Source: Planctomycetota bacterium
Lineage (GTDB): Bacteria; Planctomycetota; B15-G4; SIAN01
Assembly (NCBI GenBank): GCA_009691715.1
Contig: SIAN01000015.1
Span: 1-64,000 of the forward strand
Length of the DNA: 64,000 nt
Reading direction: 5' to 3'
Shown here one piece after another: positions 7,759 through 16,715 of this stretch. The notes under the pieces are model-generated. The model saw only the letters and a program-made list of their open reading frames with translations, was not told the origin of the DNA and searched no databases. The stretch's first letter is position 1, and each line of letters starts with the position of its first letter. Position numbers and translations under genes: made by a program.

Positions 7759-9792
7759 CTACGCCCCGATCTCCCGTCTCGCCGCCGCGAGGTCGTCCTT
7801 GCGTCCCATCACGACGAGTTGTTCGCCCTCGATCAGCAGTGCGTCGGGATCGAACGCCGTGCGCTGCTCGCCGATCTCGGGGTCGGTGCGGACGATCGCC
7901 AACACGACGAGGCCGTGATTGCGGCGCAGCTTGGTGTCGCCGAGGCGCCGGCCGGCGAGGCCCTGGGTGATCGGGAGGCGCGCGAGCTCGTAGCCGCTCG
8001 GCAGTTCGAGGTAGCGCGCGTGATCTTCATCCTCGACCACGAGCTTGGCGCGCGATCGAGCGTCGCCGAGCACTTCGAGGCGCAGCGTCGCGAGCACGTC
8101 GCGGCGCGTGACACGACCGACGAGACGGCCGGCGGCATCGACGACCGGCAGCTCGCCCTGCAGCGGATCATCGAACGGCTCGAGTACCTCGGCGAGTGAC
8201 TGCTCCGCCGACAGGCCCGCCACTCGTCGCGCCAGATCGGCGGCGATGACCGCTCGCCCCGCCGCGCCAGCGTCACGGCCGAGGAACTCCTTCACGTCGT
8301 GCAGCGTGATCACGCCTTGCAGCGCGCGCGCACCATCGATCACCCAGAGCTGATCGACGCGTTCCCTCTCGAACCGGCCGACCACGTCCTGCAACGGCGT
8401 CGCCGCGGTCACGGTCGCCACCTCGGCGTCCATCAGCTCGCCGACGCGCGTCTGGCGCAACGCCAGCTCTTCGAGCCCGGCGTCGAGCGGCACGCCGCGC
8501 TGGCGCAAGCTCTCCGTGTAGAGCGAGTCGCGCGCGAGCAGCCGGGCCGTCAACGCGCTCGCCGCCGCGCACAGCGACAACGGCAGCAGCAGTCCCGGAT
8601 GGTGGGTCATCTCGAGCAGCAGCACGACCGCGGCGATCGGCGCATGCGCAATCCCGGCGATCATCCCGCCCATGCCGACCAGCACCAACGCCTGACGCGA
8701 CGCGTCGAGTCCCGGCACGCGCGCCAGCAGCGACGCCAGCAACGCGCCGAGCGCCGCGCCGACGACCATCGCCGGCGTGAAGACGCCGCCCTGTCCGCCC
8801 GATCCGACCGAGCACGCCGTCGCGATCGGCTTCATCACCAGCAGCACAACCACTGACGCGGCGAGCGCGGCACCCGAATCGAACAGCGGGATCCGCCAAC
8901 GCAACACATCGCTGATGGCGTGGAAGCCGTTGCCCCACACTTCAGGCCACAGCAACCCGATCGCGCCGACCAGCAGTCCGCCCACGGCCGGTTTGCACCA
9001 CGCCGCGACCCTCCACGCCGCGAAGAGCGCGGCCGATCGTTGCAGCAGGCGCTGCAGCCCGACCGCCATCGCTCCGCAGGCGATGCCGAGCGGCAGCGCG
9101 GCGATCCCAAGCGCCAGCGAATCGTCGAACGCGTGGACCGCGACGTCGTAGATCGGCGCCGCGCCGAGGCACGCACGCATCACCCACGTGCCCGCGATCG
9201 AGGCCGCGACGACGGGCGCGAAGACTTCGAGCGCGAAGTTGGCGAGCATCGCCTCCATCACGAACACGGCGGCGGCGAGCGGCGCGTTGTAGGCCGCGGC
9301 GAAACCCGACGCCGCGCCGGCCGCCAGCAGCACCGACAACCGGCGCGGATCGGCCTTCTGCCAGCGCCCGACCAGGTTCGCGACCATCGCGCCGAGCTGG
9401 ATGATCGGCCCTTCGCGTCCGACCGAGCCACCCGAGCTGATCGTCGCGAGTGCGGCACCGATGCGCGCGATCGTCGGCCCGACGCGGATCGGCCGGCGCC
9501 GGAAGCGAACCACTTCCATCAGATCGCTGATGCCGAACGCCGTGTCGCGCCGCGCGGCGAAGTGGATCACGAAGCCCGCGACCAGACCGCCGAGCGCGGG
9601 TGTCGCGAGCCGTCGCCACCACGGCAGCGCGCGCGCCGCTTCCAAGATCGAGCCGTCGCGCCCCATCACGCCTGCTTGCAGCGCCTCGGCCGCGAGCCGG
9701 AAGCAGACGCCGAGGAAACCACCGATGGCGCCGACCAGCGCTGCTGAGGCGACGAGCTTCAGCACGCTCAGCGCATGCGCGCGGCCGTTCAC
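7759..9792 (-). CDS. ClC chloride channel/antiporter with two CBS domains and an RCK-C (TrkA-C) tail
   Basis: This 677-residue protein moves chloride (or fluoride/H+) across the inner membrane. The ClC core covers residues 1-430, with the GREGP motif at about 124 holding the gating glutamate and GGVFTP at about 336 for the anion site. Two CBS domains follow (about 450-570, starting LMDAEVATVTAATPL), then a TrkA-C/RCK-C domain (about 600-677, ELARLPITQGLAGRRL to LLIEGEQLVVMG). CBS domains suggest control by adenine nucleotides; the RCK-C tail is seen in some bacterial ClC proteins. The start is the GTG at 9792, whose GTGA overlaps the stop of the upstream TraB-like gene, so the two are translationally coupled. 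The frame is open further upstream but that part is the antisense of its neighbour. The stop codon is TAG. Confidence 0.9.
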   Translation of the reverse strand: MNGRAHALSVLKLVASAALVGAIGGFLGVCFRLAAEALQAGVMGRDGSILEAARALPWWRRLATPALGGLVAGFVIHFAARRDTAFGISDLMEVVRFRRRPIRVGPTIARIGAALATISSGGSVGREGPIIQLGAMVANLVGRWQKADPRRLSVLLAAGAASGFAAAYNAPLAAAVFVMEAMLANFALEVFAPVVAASIAGTWVMRACLGAAPIYDVAVHAFDDSLALGIAALPLGIACGAMAVGLQRLLQRSAALFAAWRVAAWCKPAVGGLLVGAIGLLWPEVWGNGFHAISDVLRWRIPLFDSGAALAASVVVLLVMKPIATACSVGSGGQGGVFTPAMVVGAALGALLASLLARVPGLDASRQALVLVGMGGMIAGIAHAPIAAVVLLLEMTHHPGLLLPLSLCAAASALTARLLARDSLYTESLRQRGVPLDAGLEELALRQTRVGELMDAEVATVTAATPLQDVVGRFERERVDQLWVIDGARALQGVITLHDVKEFLGRDAGAAGRAVIAADLARRVAGLSAEQSLAEVLEPFDDPLQGELPVVDAAGRLVGRVTRRDVLATLRLEVLGDARSRAKLVVEDEDHARYLELPSGYELARLPITQGLAGRRLGDTKLRRNHGLVVLAIVRTDPEIGEQRTAFDPDALLIEGEQLVVMGRKDDLAAARREIGA

Positions 9793-11033
9793 TCGCCGAA
9801 CTCGAAGAACCAGAGCACGCGCACCCGCTGCGCCTCGCCGCGGCGCCGCCAATCGAACAGCAGCGGTCGGCCGAACAGGCTCGGCAGCAGCGAAAAGCCC
9901 GACTCGCCAGACTCCGTTCCAACCTGCCAGCGCGACACGAGCCCCCACAGCAGATCGAGCCCGAACGGCTCCGCCGCGGTCGTGCGCACCGCAATCGCAT
10001 CGCAAAGCAGGCCATAGGACGCGCCGACGCGGTCGTGCTGCACCTCGAGCAGATAGGGCAGGTAGACGTGCGAGCGGGCGAGATCGGGATCGGGCGCACT
10101 GCCGTCGAGGAGGCTGCGCACGGCGATCGCGCGCAGCCACTCCGCGCTCGACCGCGCGAAGCCACGTTCGCGCAACGCTGCGGCGATGCCGGGCATGTGG
10201 TGCGCCCCCCACGGCAGCGCCACGTGGTCGATTCCCGGGCGCGCGAGCACGTCATCGAGCCGCGCCAACAGGTGCGCGTTGCGCCGCTCGAGGACGCCGG
10301 GCAGGAGCCCTTCGTCGCCATCGATCTCGGCGGCGACGTCGGCGGCGATGTCGCCGTCGCGCTCACCGAGCGCGGAGTTCATCCAGTGACGGAACGCCGC
10401 CGCATCTTCGAGTGATCCGCCCGCGACCGCGCGACCGTTCGCCAGGAGCCAGCGGCCGAGATGGATCGGCTCGACCAGCACCATCAACACCGGCAGCGCG
10501 ACCGCTTGCATCAGCGACGTGCCACACGAACTGCCCGCTGCGAACTCCGCCTGCGAAAGGTCGCCGCTCATCGCGCGCGGGCCTTCATGCAGCGAGGCGG
10601 ACTGCGGCGCGAGTTCACCCAGGAAGCAGGCGCGCGAGTAGTTGCCGAAGATCCACGTGACCAGCAACGATGTCGGCGACAGCGACGGCGGCCCGCCGAC
10701 GCCCTCGGTCAGCACGACATCAGCGTCGGCGAGACGCCGCTCGACTTGGGCGTAGAAATCGGCGTCGGCGACGTGCACCATCGGCAGCAGCGTGACGCGC
10801 CGCGTTCCGTCCGCATTGCACCACGTTTCGACGCGGACGAAGTAGTCGCCCGCGGTCGATTCGTCGCCGGTGTAGGTGTCGTAGAGCACCGTTTCGCCGT
10901 CGGCTGCGGCGACCAAGAGCTCCGGCAGCGCGTTTGGCGGCGTCTCGATCGATGGGACGCTGCAGCCCGCGGCAAGCCACGCCGCGACGCTTGCTGCCAT
11001 CCACGTTCTCCGCGCGCCGCTTCGCCACCCCAT
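9789..11033 (-). CDS. TraB/GumN-like lipoprotein
   Basis: This 414-residue protein has a lipoprotein signal ending LAAGC (Cys24), so it is probably anchored in the outer or inner membrane facing the periplasm. The stretch LLPMVHVADADFYAQVERRL followed by DVVLTEG is the N-terminal signature of the TraB/PrgY/GumN family, and ALPWGAHHMPGIAAALRERGF is its C-terminal signature (GxxHxxG). The family resembles metal-dependent Tiki-type peptidases, but bacterial members are largely uncharacterised. It overlaps the ClC gene by four bases, which suggests linked expression. ATG 11033 is preceded by GGGAGG at a rather long distance; ATG 11000 would also keep the lipobox. It diverges from the nitroreductase gene at 11098. 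Confidence 0.78.
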   Translation of the reverse strand: MGWRSGARRTWMAASVAAWLAAGCSVPSIETPPNALPELLVAAADGETVLYDTYTGDESTAGDYFVRVETWCNADGTRRVTLLPMVHVADADFYAQVERRLADADVVLTEGVGGPPSLSPTSLLVTWIFGNYSRACFLGELAPQSASLHEGPRAMSGDLSQAEFAAGSSCGTSLMQAVALPVLMVLVEPIHLGRWLLANGRAVAGGSLEDAAAFRHWMNSALGERDGDIAADVAAEIDGDEGLLPGVLERRNAHLLARLDDVLARPGIDHVALPWGAHHMPGIAAALRERGFARSSAEWLRAIAVRSLLDGSAPDPDLARSHVYLPYLLEVQHDRVGASYGLLCDAIAVRTTAAEPFGLDLLWGLVSRWQVGTESGESGFSLLPSLFGRPLLFDWRRRGEAQRVRVLWFFEFGE

Positions 11034-11097
11034 CCCGCTTGCGCCGCCTCCCCTCGCCGAACGAAGCAACGGATCGTAGCCGCTACGCTTCGTCGCC

Positions 11098-11751
11098 ATG
11101 AACGCTCCACTCGCTCCCGACTCGCTCCTTGCTCAGCTGCGCTGGCGCTGCGCGGTCAAGAAGTTCGACCCGAGCCGCACGATCGCGCCAGCGACCTGGC
11201 GCGCGCTCGAGGAGGCGCTGGTGCTGACGCCGTCGTCGTACGGCCTCCAGCCGTGGAAGTTCGTCGTGGTCGAGAGCAAGGCCGTGCGCGAGCAATTGCT
11301 GCCCGCATCATGGAACCAGCGCCAGATCGTCGACGCGTCGCATCTGGTGGTCCTGTGCATCCAGAAGCACTTCGGCGCCGACGGCATCGACCGGTTCGTG
11401 AAGCGGATGGCGACGGTGCGTGGCGTGGCGCCTGAGTCGCTCGACAAGTTCCGTTCGATGATGGTGCGCGACGTCGCCGAGGGTGCACGCAGCTGGCGCA
11501 TCAACGACTGGTCCGCGAACCAGCTCTTCATCGCGCTCGGCAACCTGATGACGTCGGCCGCGCTTCTTGGCATCGACACCTGCCCGATCGAGGGCTTCGA
11601 GCCGCCGAAGTACGACCAGATCCTGGGCCTCGCTGCGCAGGGCCTCGCCGCGACCGTCGTCTGCGCTGCCGGCTACCGCGCCGCCGACGACAAGTACGCG
11701 GCCGGGCCAAAGGTCCGCTTCCCGCTCGACGAGGTGATCGAGCGGCGCTGA
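11098..11751 (+). CDS. Nitroreductase family NAD(P)H-dependent flavin oxidoreductase
   Basis: The 217-residue protein has the layout of NfsB-like nitroreductases, FMN enzymes that reduce nitroaromatics, quinones or flavins using NAD(P)H. Visible signatures are RWRCAVKKFDPSR near the N-terminus (FMN phosphate contact), LTPSSYGLQPWKFVVV (the S-x-x-x-x-Q-P-W flavin motif), and GIDTCPIEGFEP in the C-terminal part. Length is normal for the family. It starts at ATG 11098, diverging from the TraB-like lipoprotein gene, with only about 65 bases between them, and ends two bases before the converging lipoprotein gene. It is not clearly tied to any pathway nearby. Confidence 0.9.
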   Translation: MNAPLAPDSLLAQLRWRCAVKKFDPSRTIAPATWRALEEALVLTPSSYGLQPWKFVVVESKAVREQLLPASWNQRQIVDASHLVVLCIQKHFGADGIDRFVKRMATVRGVAPESLDKFRSMMVRDVAEGARSWRINDWSANQLFIALGNLMTSAALLGIDTCPIEGFEPPKYDQILGLAAQGLAATVVCAAGYRAADDKYAAGPKVRFPLDEVIERR

Positions 11752-11754
11752 GCG

Positions 11755-12972
11755 TCAGCGCGTCGCGCGCCGATCCGCGGCACCGGGTGGCTGCGCGATC
11801 AACACGACGCGCTGCGAGTAGCCGCAGACGAGGAGTTCGTCGGTCGCGTTGCGATCGTCGAACTCGGCGGCGCAGAGCCAATGGCCGCGCTCGGAGTCCC
11901 GGAAGATCGCCTCCTGCTGCCAGCGCCCTTCACGGTCGGCAAAGAGCAGAAGCGCCTCGCCGCCGTAGCCGAATACGGCGAGCTGCTCGCCGGGCTTGCG
12001 CGCGTCGAAACGCCCGGCCACGATGCCACGTCCGCCGATTGGCGTGAAGGCGACCGTGAGCGCATCGAGCGCATCGAGCGCGCCGTCAGCGCCGATGGCG
12101 ATGCGCACCACCTCACCCGCGTCGCCGATCGCCCACAGCACGCAGTTGCCGTTCACCGCCTGGCCCCCCGTCGTGAGCCGAGCGAAGCCCTGGTTGCAAG
12201 TCGCGAGCAGCTGTTCGCGCAGTCGACCGTCCTCCACCGCCAGCAGCACGACGCGGCCGTTGCGCGACGCCTAGGCGAGACGCGGCGTGCCGCCGCCCGA
12301 TGCCGGCGGGAGTTCGACGAACTGCCGGATCCGGCCGGGCTCGCGATGGAGCTCGCGCGCGACGAAGCGGCGCGCGACACCCGCCGGTGCTTCGAGCGCC
12401 ATCAGCCGTCCATCACCGAGTCCGACGAGCAGCAGCGGACGGTCCGCGTCAAAGAGCGGCACGACCGCGAGGCTGTGCACCTCCTCGCCTGGAAACGTCG
12501 CGATCAGGACCGAGTCGAAGCCGTACTCCGCGTGTGCGACGAGCTGGTAGACGTGGCCGCGCTCGGCGCCGACGTAGAGCTCCTTGCCGTCGACGCGCGG
12601 ATCGGCGTCGCCGTGCGCGAGACCCCCGAGCCAGGTGCCGTCGCTGACCGCGGTGAATGGCGCCGTCTTGCCGCTGTACTGGATCAGGATCGTCGCGCGT
12701 CCCTTGTCGTCGAGCGCCACGATCTCGAGTCCCGGATAGTTCGTGAGCAGGTCGAACGCGCCCACCGTCCAGACGCCGCAGTCGTCCTCGAACAGCGAAC
12801 GCGCCGTGAAGCCGTCGGCGCACGAAAGCCAGCACGGGCCCTCGCGCTGATCGGGCTGCGCCGGCGCAACGTCCGATCGGTCCGCGGCGGGAACGGCACA
12901 GCCGGCGAGCAGCGCGGCGCTGGTGATGGCGCTGGTGATGGCGGGCACGAGCGTGAAGCGGAGCGATTGCAC
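11755..12972 (-). CDS. Lipoprotein with beta-propeller-like repeats, interrupted by an in-frame TAG
   Basis: The product would be a lipoprotein (LLAGC, Cys25) of 405 residues with repeated short strands such as LEIVALDDKGRATILIQYSG, RPLLLVGLGDGRLMAL and QLAVFGYGGEALLLF, spaced like FG-GAP/VCBS or other beta-propeller blades. Codon 234 is TAG (12271-12273), between GGGTPRLA and ASRNGRVVLL. The frame and the repeat pattern continue cleanly across it, so the two halves are one gene. It lies 13 bases after the stop of the OprO/P-type porin and may share its transcript. Function is unknown; an accessory or binding role in the porin and polyphosphate gene block is only a guess from position. Confidence 0.68.
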
Positions 12973-12985
12973 GGGGGCGTCTGCC

Positions 12986-14275
12986 TCAAAACGCGAACTG
13001 GACGCGCATCTCGACGATGGAAGCGCTGCCGTCGTTCGGGGCGCGATCGAGCTTGGCGCGGATCGCGTTGAGCGACACGCGCGTGACGGGGTTCAGGTAC
13101 CAATTGACGGCCACGGTGATGTCGCGAAGCTCGCCGCCGGCCACGGCTCCGTCGTCGAGGTCGATCTGCGACATACGCGCGGCGAGTTCGAAGGCGCCGA
13201 TCCCGCCGCCGTCCGCGAAGGCGTTCTGCGCCGGCTTCGGCGAGGCGAAGACACCCTCGGCCGGCCGGTAGCGACGCGGCTCGCCGGTCAGCGTCCAGGC
13301 CGCGAACGCATACCAGCCGCAAAACGTCGCGTCGTCCATGCCGCCGCCGCGTGAAACTTCGGCTCGCACCCACTCGCCCTGCACGGAGAAGCGGTCGCTC
13401 AGCACGCCGAGCTCGGCGCCGGCCAGCGTGACCGAGTCGACGTCGGACAGCTTCGTGGTGTCGACGAAGTCGCGCGCGAGGTTCGCCTCCGGCTTGGACT
13501 TGAACGTCACTTCGTCGGCCGGCGGCGCGCGACGGCTGGCGGCGAGCCCGACGTGCACCAGTTGGTCCTTCTTCTCGGTGCACCATGGGATCGCGGTCAC
13601 GCGGCCGGTCGCGGCGAACGCGCCATCCGCCTGTCCGAAGGCCTGGTCGCTGGTCTCGCGGAAGAGGCCGGCGGCCAAGGTCATCCGCTCTTCGAGGGCC
13701 GCGCGCGATCCCTGCACGCCGATGTTGCGGAACGGGGTGAACGCGAACGGCAGCCCGCGTTCCATGAAGACGAGGTCGTTGGCGCTCATCAGCGACTCGA
13801 GACCGAACGGCTCGCGGAAGTGTCCGGCGCGCAGGTTCGGCAGGCCGTCGACGCCCACGATTCCGGCGTACATATCCATGACCTTGGCCTTGCCGTCCTT
13901 GTCCGAGAAGTCGTGCTCCCACTTGAACTCGACGTGCTCGTAAACCTTGCCCTGCAGCGAGAGGCGGGCGCGCCGCATCTGGCTGCCGTCCTCGAGCGGA
14001 CCGCCGGTGGTCGCCACGGCATCGGCGTCGGCGTCACCGAAGAACGTGTCGAGCTGCATCCGGCCGCCAATCTTCAGCTCGAACTCCTTGTCGGCGGATT
14101 CGAGACGGAGTCCGTCCTTCCACTGCAACGAGAGCGCGTTCTTGGCGGCCGCCTTCTCCTCGAGCTCGCGGACCCGCGCTTCGAGCGACGGCGCTGCATC
14201 CTGAGCTGCGGCTCGCGGCAAGTCGGACGCGATGGCGGCGAACAGTCCGAGCCTTGCGAATCGACGTGACTGCAA
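12986..14275 (-). CDS. Phosphate-selective porin OprO/OprP family
   Basis: This 429-residue outer-membrane protein starts with a signal ending PRAAAQ, followed by a short coiled coil (LEARVRELEEKAAAKN) as in OprP-like trimeric porins. A beta-barrel of alternating strands follows (for example ELKIGGRMQLDTFFGD, GLPNLRAGHFREPFGLE, ITVAVNWYLNPVTRVSLN) and it ends with Phe (VEMRVQFAF), the typical outer-membrane insertion signal. The family forms anion channels, some selective for phosphate or polyphosphate. The start is a TTG at 14275 with a strong ribosome binding site; the frame is open up to 14425 but has no protein-like content there. It lies 116 bases downstream of the VTC-DUF4956-export operon, which makes a phosphate or polyphosphate substrate attractive. 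Confidence 0.85.
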   Translation of the reverse strand: MQSRRFARLGLFAAIASDLPRAAAQDAAPSLEARVRELEEKAAAKNALSLQWKDGLRLESADKEFELKIGGRMQLDTFFGDADADAVATTGGPLEDGSQMRRARLSLQGKVYEHVEFKWEHDFSDKDGKAKVMDMYAGIVGVDGLPNLRAGHFREPFGLESLMSANDLVFMERGLPFAFTPFRNIGVQGSRAALEERMTLAAGLFRETSDQAFGQADGAFAATGRVTAIPWCTEKKDQLVHVGLAASRRAPPADEVTFKSKPEANLARDFVDTTKLSDVDSVTLAGAELGVLSDRFSVQGEWVRAEVSRGGGMDDATFCGWYAFAAWTLTGEPRRYRPAEGVFASPKPAQNAFADGGGIGAFELAARMSQIDLDDGAVAGGELRDITVAVNWYLNPVTRVSLNAIRAKLDRAPNDGSASIVEMRVQFAF

Positions 14276-14281
14276 GGTCGT

Positions 14282-14287
14282 TCCTCC
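14282..14287 (-). promoter_or_regulatory. Ribosome binding site fixing a TTG start
   Basis: GGAGGA read on the minus strand, six bases before the TTG at 14275. It decides the start of the porin gene, whose signal peptide begins right there. Confidence 0.75.
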
Positions 14288-14391
14288 CGGAATCGAGTTG
14301 GCCTTGGTCGGGCGAGGAGCGCTCGATCGCGAGGCGATCTGCGTTCCCTGCGCTGTACGGAGGTCCCGTCGGGAGCGATCGCGACAAGCGG

Positions 14392-15369
14392 TCAGCGTCG
14401 AACGCGCGCGGTCGTGACCGCGCAAACCTCACCATCGGAGGTGATGGTCACGGCGCCGTGCCACGCCGTGACCCACACGGCCGCCCCGACCGGCTCGAAC
14501 AACGAACGCGCCAAGTCGCCCGGCGAGCGCGGTTCCTTGTCGTCGTACTCGGCCTGGCAGGAGACGACGACGTGCTGCGGTTTCACCGCTCCGGCGAAGG
14601 CGCGCTCCTCGAAGAATCCGTGATGTGGCGCGATCAGCACGGTCGCGCGCAGCCGATCCGCCGGCACCGCGGCGAGCAGGCTTTCGCTGCCGGCGCGCTC
14701 GATGTCTCCCGGAAGGAGGAAGACGTTCTTGCCGTGTTGGATGCGCAGCACGATCGAGTGGTCGTTCAGGAAGTTTTTCTCCGTCGAGATCACGCCGGCT
14801 CGCGGCGGAGCGAGGATGGAGACCTCGAGAGCGGGATCCCAATCGAGCACGTCGCCGGCGCGCACCTCGCGCAGCACCGCGCCGCGGTTGTCGGCCGTCT
14901 TCTTCAAATCGACGTAGTCGCCCGCGACCAGCGCGCCCTGCATCCCGGCATCGACGAAGGCGCCGACTTCGAACTGCTTCAGCAGATGGCGCGCACCCTC
15001 GAAGTGGTCGCGATGCGGATGGCTGATCACGATCGAGGCGATCGCCGGCGACGCACGCGCGCGCACGAACGGTGCGAGGAGCTCCTTGGCGGCGTGGCCG
15101 TCGTCGCTCTTCGGACCCGTATCGACGAAGTGCAGCGCGCCGGAGGGCGTCTCGATCGCGACGGCGAGGCCGTGCGCTGGGAGCTCGAAGACCGTGAGGC
15201 GCAGGGTGCCGGCGGGACGCGGTCTCGGCGGCTCGATGACGCCACCGTCGCCACCGTCGCCGCCGTCGCCACCACAGCGCACACTCGCGAACGCGAGCGA
15301 AAACGTGACGATGACCGCGACCGTCGCGAGCCATGCGCTGTGAAGGGCGAGCGTTCCGCGGGTGGTCAT
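14392..15369 (-). CDS. Secreted metallo-beta-lactamase-fold hydrolase (ComEC-like domain)
   Basis: This 325-residue protein has an N-terminal hydrophobic segment (about 10-30) ending near a Cys and a Gly/Asp-rich linker, so it is exported or anchored. A metallo-beta-lactamase domain follows, with the zinc motif SHPHRDHFEG at about 112, the later Asp in LLPGDIERAG and His in LIAPHHGFFEE. This matches the stand-alone version of the ComEC/Rec2 C-terminal domain, usually a nuclease or phosphodiesterase. Its ATG overlaps the stop of the TolC-like gene (ATGA), so it is translationally coupled as the last gene of the tight VTC operon. A phosphodiesterase acting on phosphate polymers is conceivable from context only. 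Confidence 0.82.
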   Translation of the reverse strand: MTTRGTLALHSAWLATVAVIVTFSLAFASVRCGGDGGDGGDGGVIEPPRPRPAGTLRLTVFELPAHGLAVAIETPSGALHFVDTGPKSDDGHAAKELLAPFVRARASPAIASIVISHPHRDHFEGARHLLKQFEVGAFVDAGMQGALVAGDYVDLKKTADNRGAVLREVRAGDVLDWDPALEVSILAPPRAGVISTEKNFLNDHSIVLRIQHGKNVFLLPGDIERAGSESLLAAVPADRLRATVLIAPHHGFFEERAFAGAVKPQHVVVSCQAEYDDKEPRSPGDLARSLFEPVGAAVWVTAWHGAVTITSDGEVCAVTTARVRR

Positions 15370-16715
15370 GCCCCCTCGAATACCACTCCGGTCGCGAGTT
15401 CGTATCCGACCAGGGCGCGCTCGAACTCGAATCGCGCGCCGGCCATGGCGCGTCGCGCATCGAGCAGCCGCGCCTCGAACGCCAGCAGGTCGAGCGCGTC
15501 CTGCTCGCCCGCGTCAAGCGCCGCGCGCAACTGCACCTCGGCCCGCTCGAGCAACGGCAGGACTCGTTCCTGCTGATGTTGCTGGCGCCGGTGCGCCTGT
15601 TCCCGATCGAGTCGCGCGACGTGGATCTCGCGCCGCACGACGTGGAGCTTCGCGATGTAGGCGTCTCGCGCCTCGCGCGCGCGTGCCTCCTCGACCCTGA
15701 GTAGGGCGTCGCCATCGTCGAAGAGCGGAATCTCGAAACCCGCCTGGAGGCCGGCGCTGTGGCCGTCGTGGTCGCCTTCGAGTTCCGGTTGCAGGAACAG
15801 CGGCCACAAGCCGCGCTCGATGCGCGCCAGCGCCTGCTGCTGTCCGTCGTACCGGTGCCGCAACGCGCGCAGGTCAGGTCGACGCGACAGCGCCGCTTCC
15901 TCCAGTGCCCCTTCCTCCGACGCCGTCGCCGCCGGCAGCAACGCACCATTTCGTCGCGCACCGCGCTTGACGTGAATCGCCGCGCCGGGAGCTGCGACCA
16001 CACCTGACGCCAGGTCCGTGCGCGCCACGTCGAGCCGCTCTTGCAGGACGACGAGTTCGTCGGCGAGCTCCACGCCACGCAACATCGCCAACGCTTCGTC
16101 GAAGCCGGTCGCCGCCTGCGCCGCGACGCGGGCGGTGATCAGTTCGGCGATCCGGGCCTGGAACGAGCGCGCGTGCTCCGCAAGGCGCAGCTCCTCCTCG
16201 AAGCGCACGACGCTCGCATGGGCGATCCGCGTCTGTGCCACGATCGCGGCCTCGCGCGCGGCAACCTCGGCGGCAACCTGATCGCAAAACGCCTGCGCCT
16301 GCGCCGTCTTCGCGTCGATCTCGCCCGGCGCCGGCAGGAAGCAACGGAACCCGAATGCGAACGAGAGCGGTCCGCCGACGGTCGAGACCAGGTTGCCGAG
16401 ACTCGGCCGGAATTCCGGGTTGCGCCACGCACTCGCCTCGGCGACCGCGTTCGTGGCGACCTCGAGCCGGCCGCGGAGCGCGATCAGGTCGGGATGGCGG
16501 GCGAGAGCGAGCGCGACCGCGTGATCAGGATCGAGCCCGCTGTCCGGCGGCTCGAACGGCGTCGCGCGCAGTTCGTCCAACAACGCGCGTTCGTCGAGCG
16601 CGGCGGGAGGCGCGACGGCACAGCTCGCCAGCAACAACGGCACGGCGATGCACCCGCGCCGCATTCGCGCAGCCGGGCACGAGCCCCGCGCTTCTGCTGC
16701 GGTGAAGCGGTTCAT
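15366..16715 (-). CDS. TolC-like outer-membrane efflux protein
   Basis: The 449-residue protein has the two-fold repeat of outer-membrane factors: long amphipathic helices with LALARHPDLIALRGRLEVA in the first half and LSRRPDLRALRHRYDGQQQALARIE in the second. It would form the trimeric exit duct of a tripartite export system. A lipoprotein-like signal, MRRGCIAVPLLLASC, begins 17 codons after the first ATG, so either ATG 16715 (ATGA overlap with the HlyD-like gene) or ATG 16664 may be used. It is coupled to the adaptor gene before it and the metallo-hydrolase gene after it. No RND, MFS or ABC pump is encoded in the operon, which is unusual. Confidence 0.85.
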   Translation of the reverse strand: MNRFTAAEARGSCPAARMRRGCIAVPLLLASCAVAPPAALDERALLDELRATPFEPPDSGLDPDHAVALALARHPDLIALRGRLEVATNAVAEASAWRNPEFRPSLGNLVSTVGGPLSFAFGFRCFLPAPGEIDAKTAQAQAFCDQVAAEVAAREAAIVAQTRIAHASVVRFEEELRLAEHARSFQARIAELITARVAAQAATGFDEALAMLRGVELADELVVLQERLDVARTDLASGVVAAPGAAIHVKRGARRNGALLPAATASEEGALEEAALSRRPDLRALRHRYDGQQQALARIERGLWPLFLQPELEGDHDGHSAGLQAGFEIPLFDDGDALLRVEEARAREARDAYIAKLHVVRREIHVARLDREQAHRRQQHQQERVLPLLERAEVQLRAALDAGEQDALDLLAFEARLLDARRAMAGARFEFERALVGYELATGVVFEGA

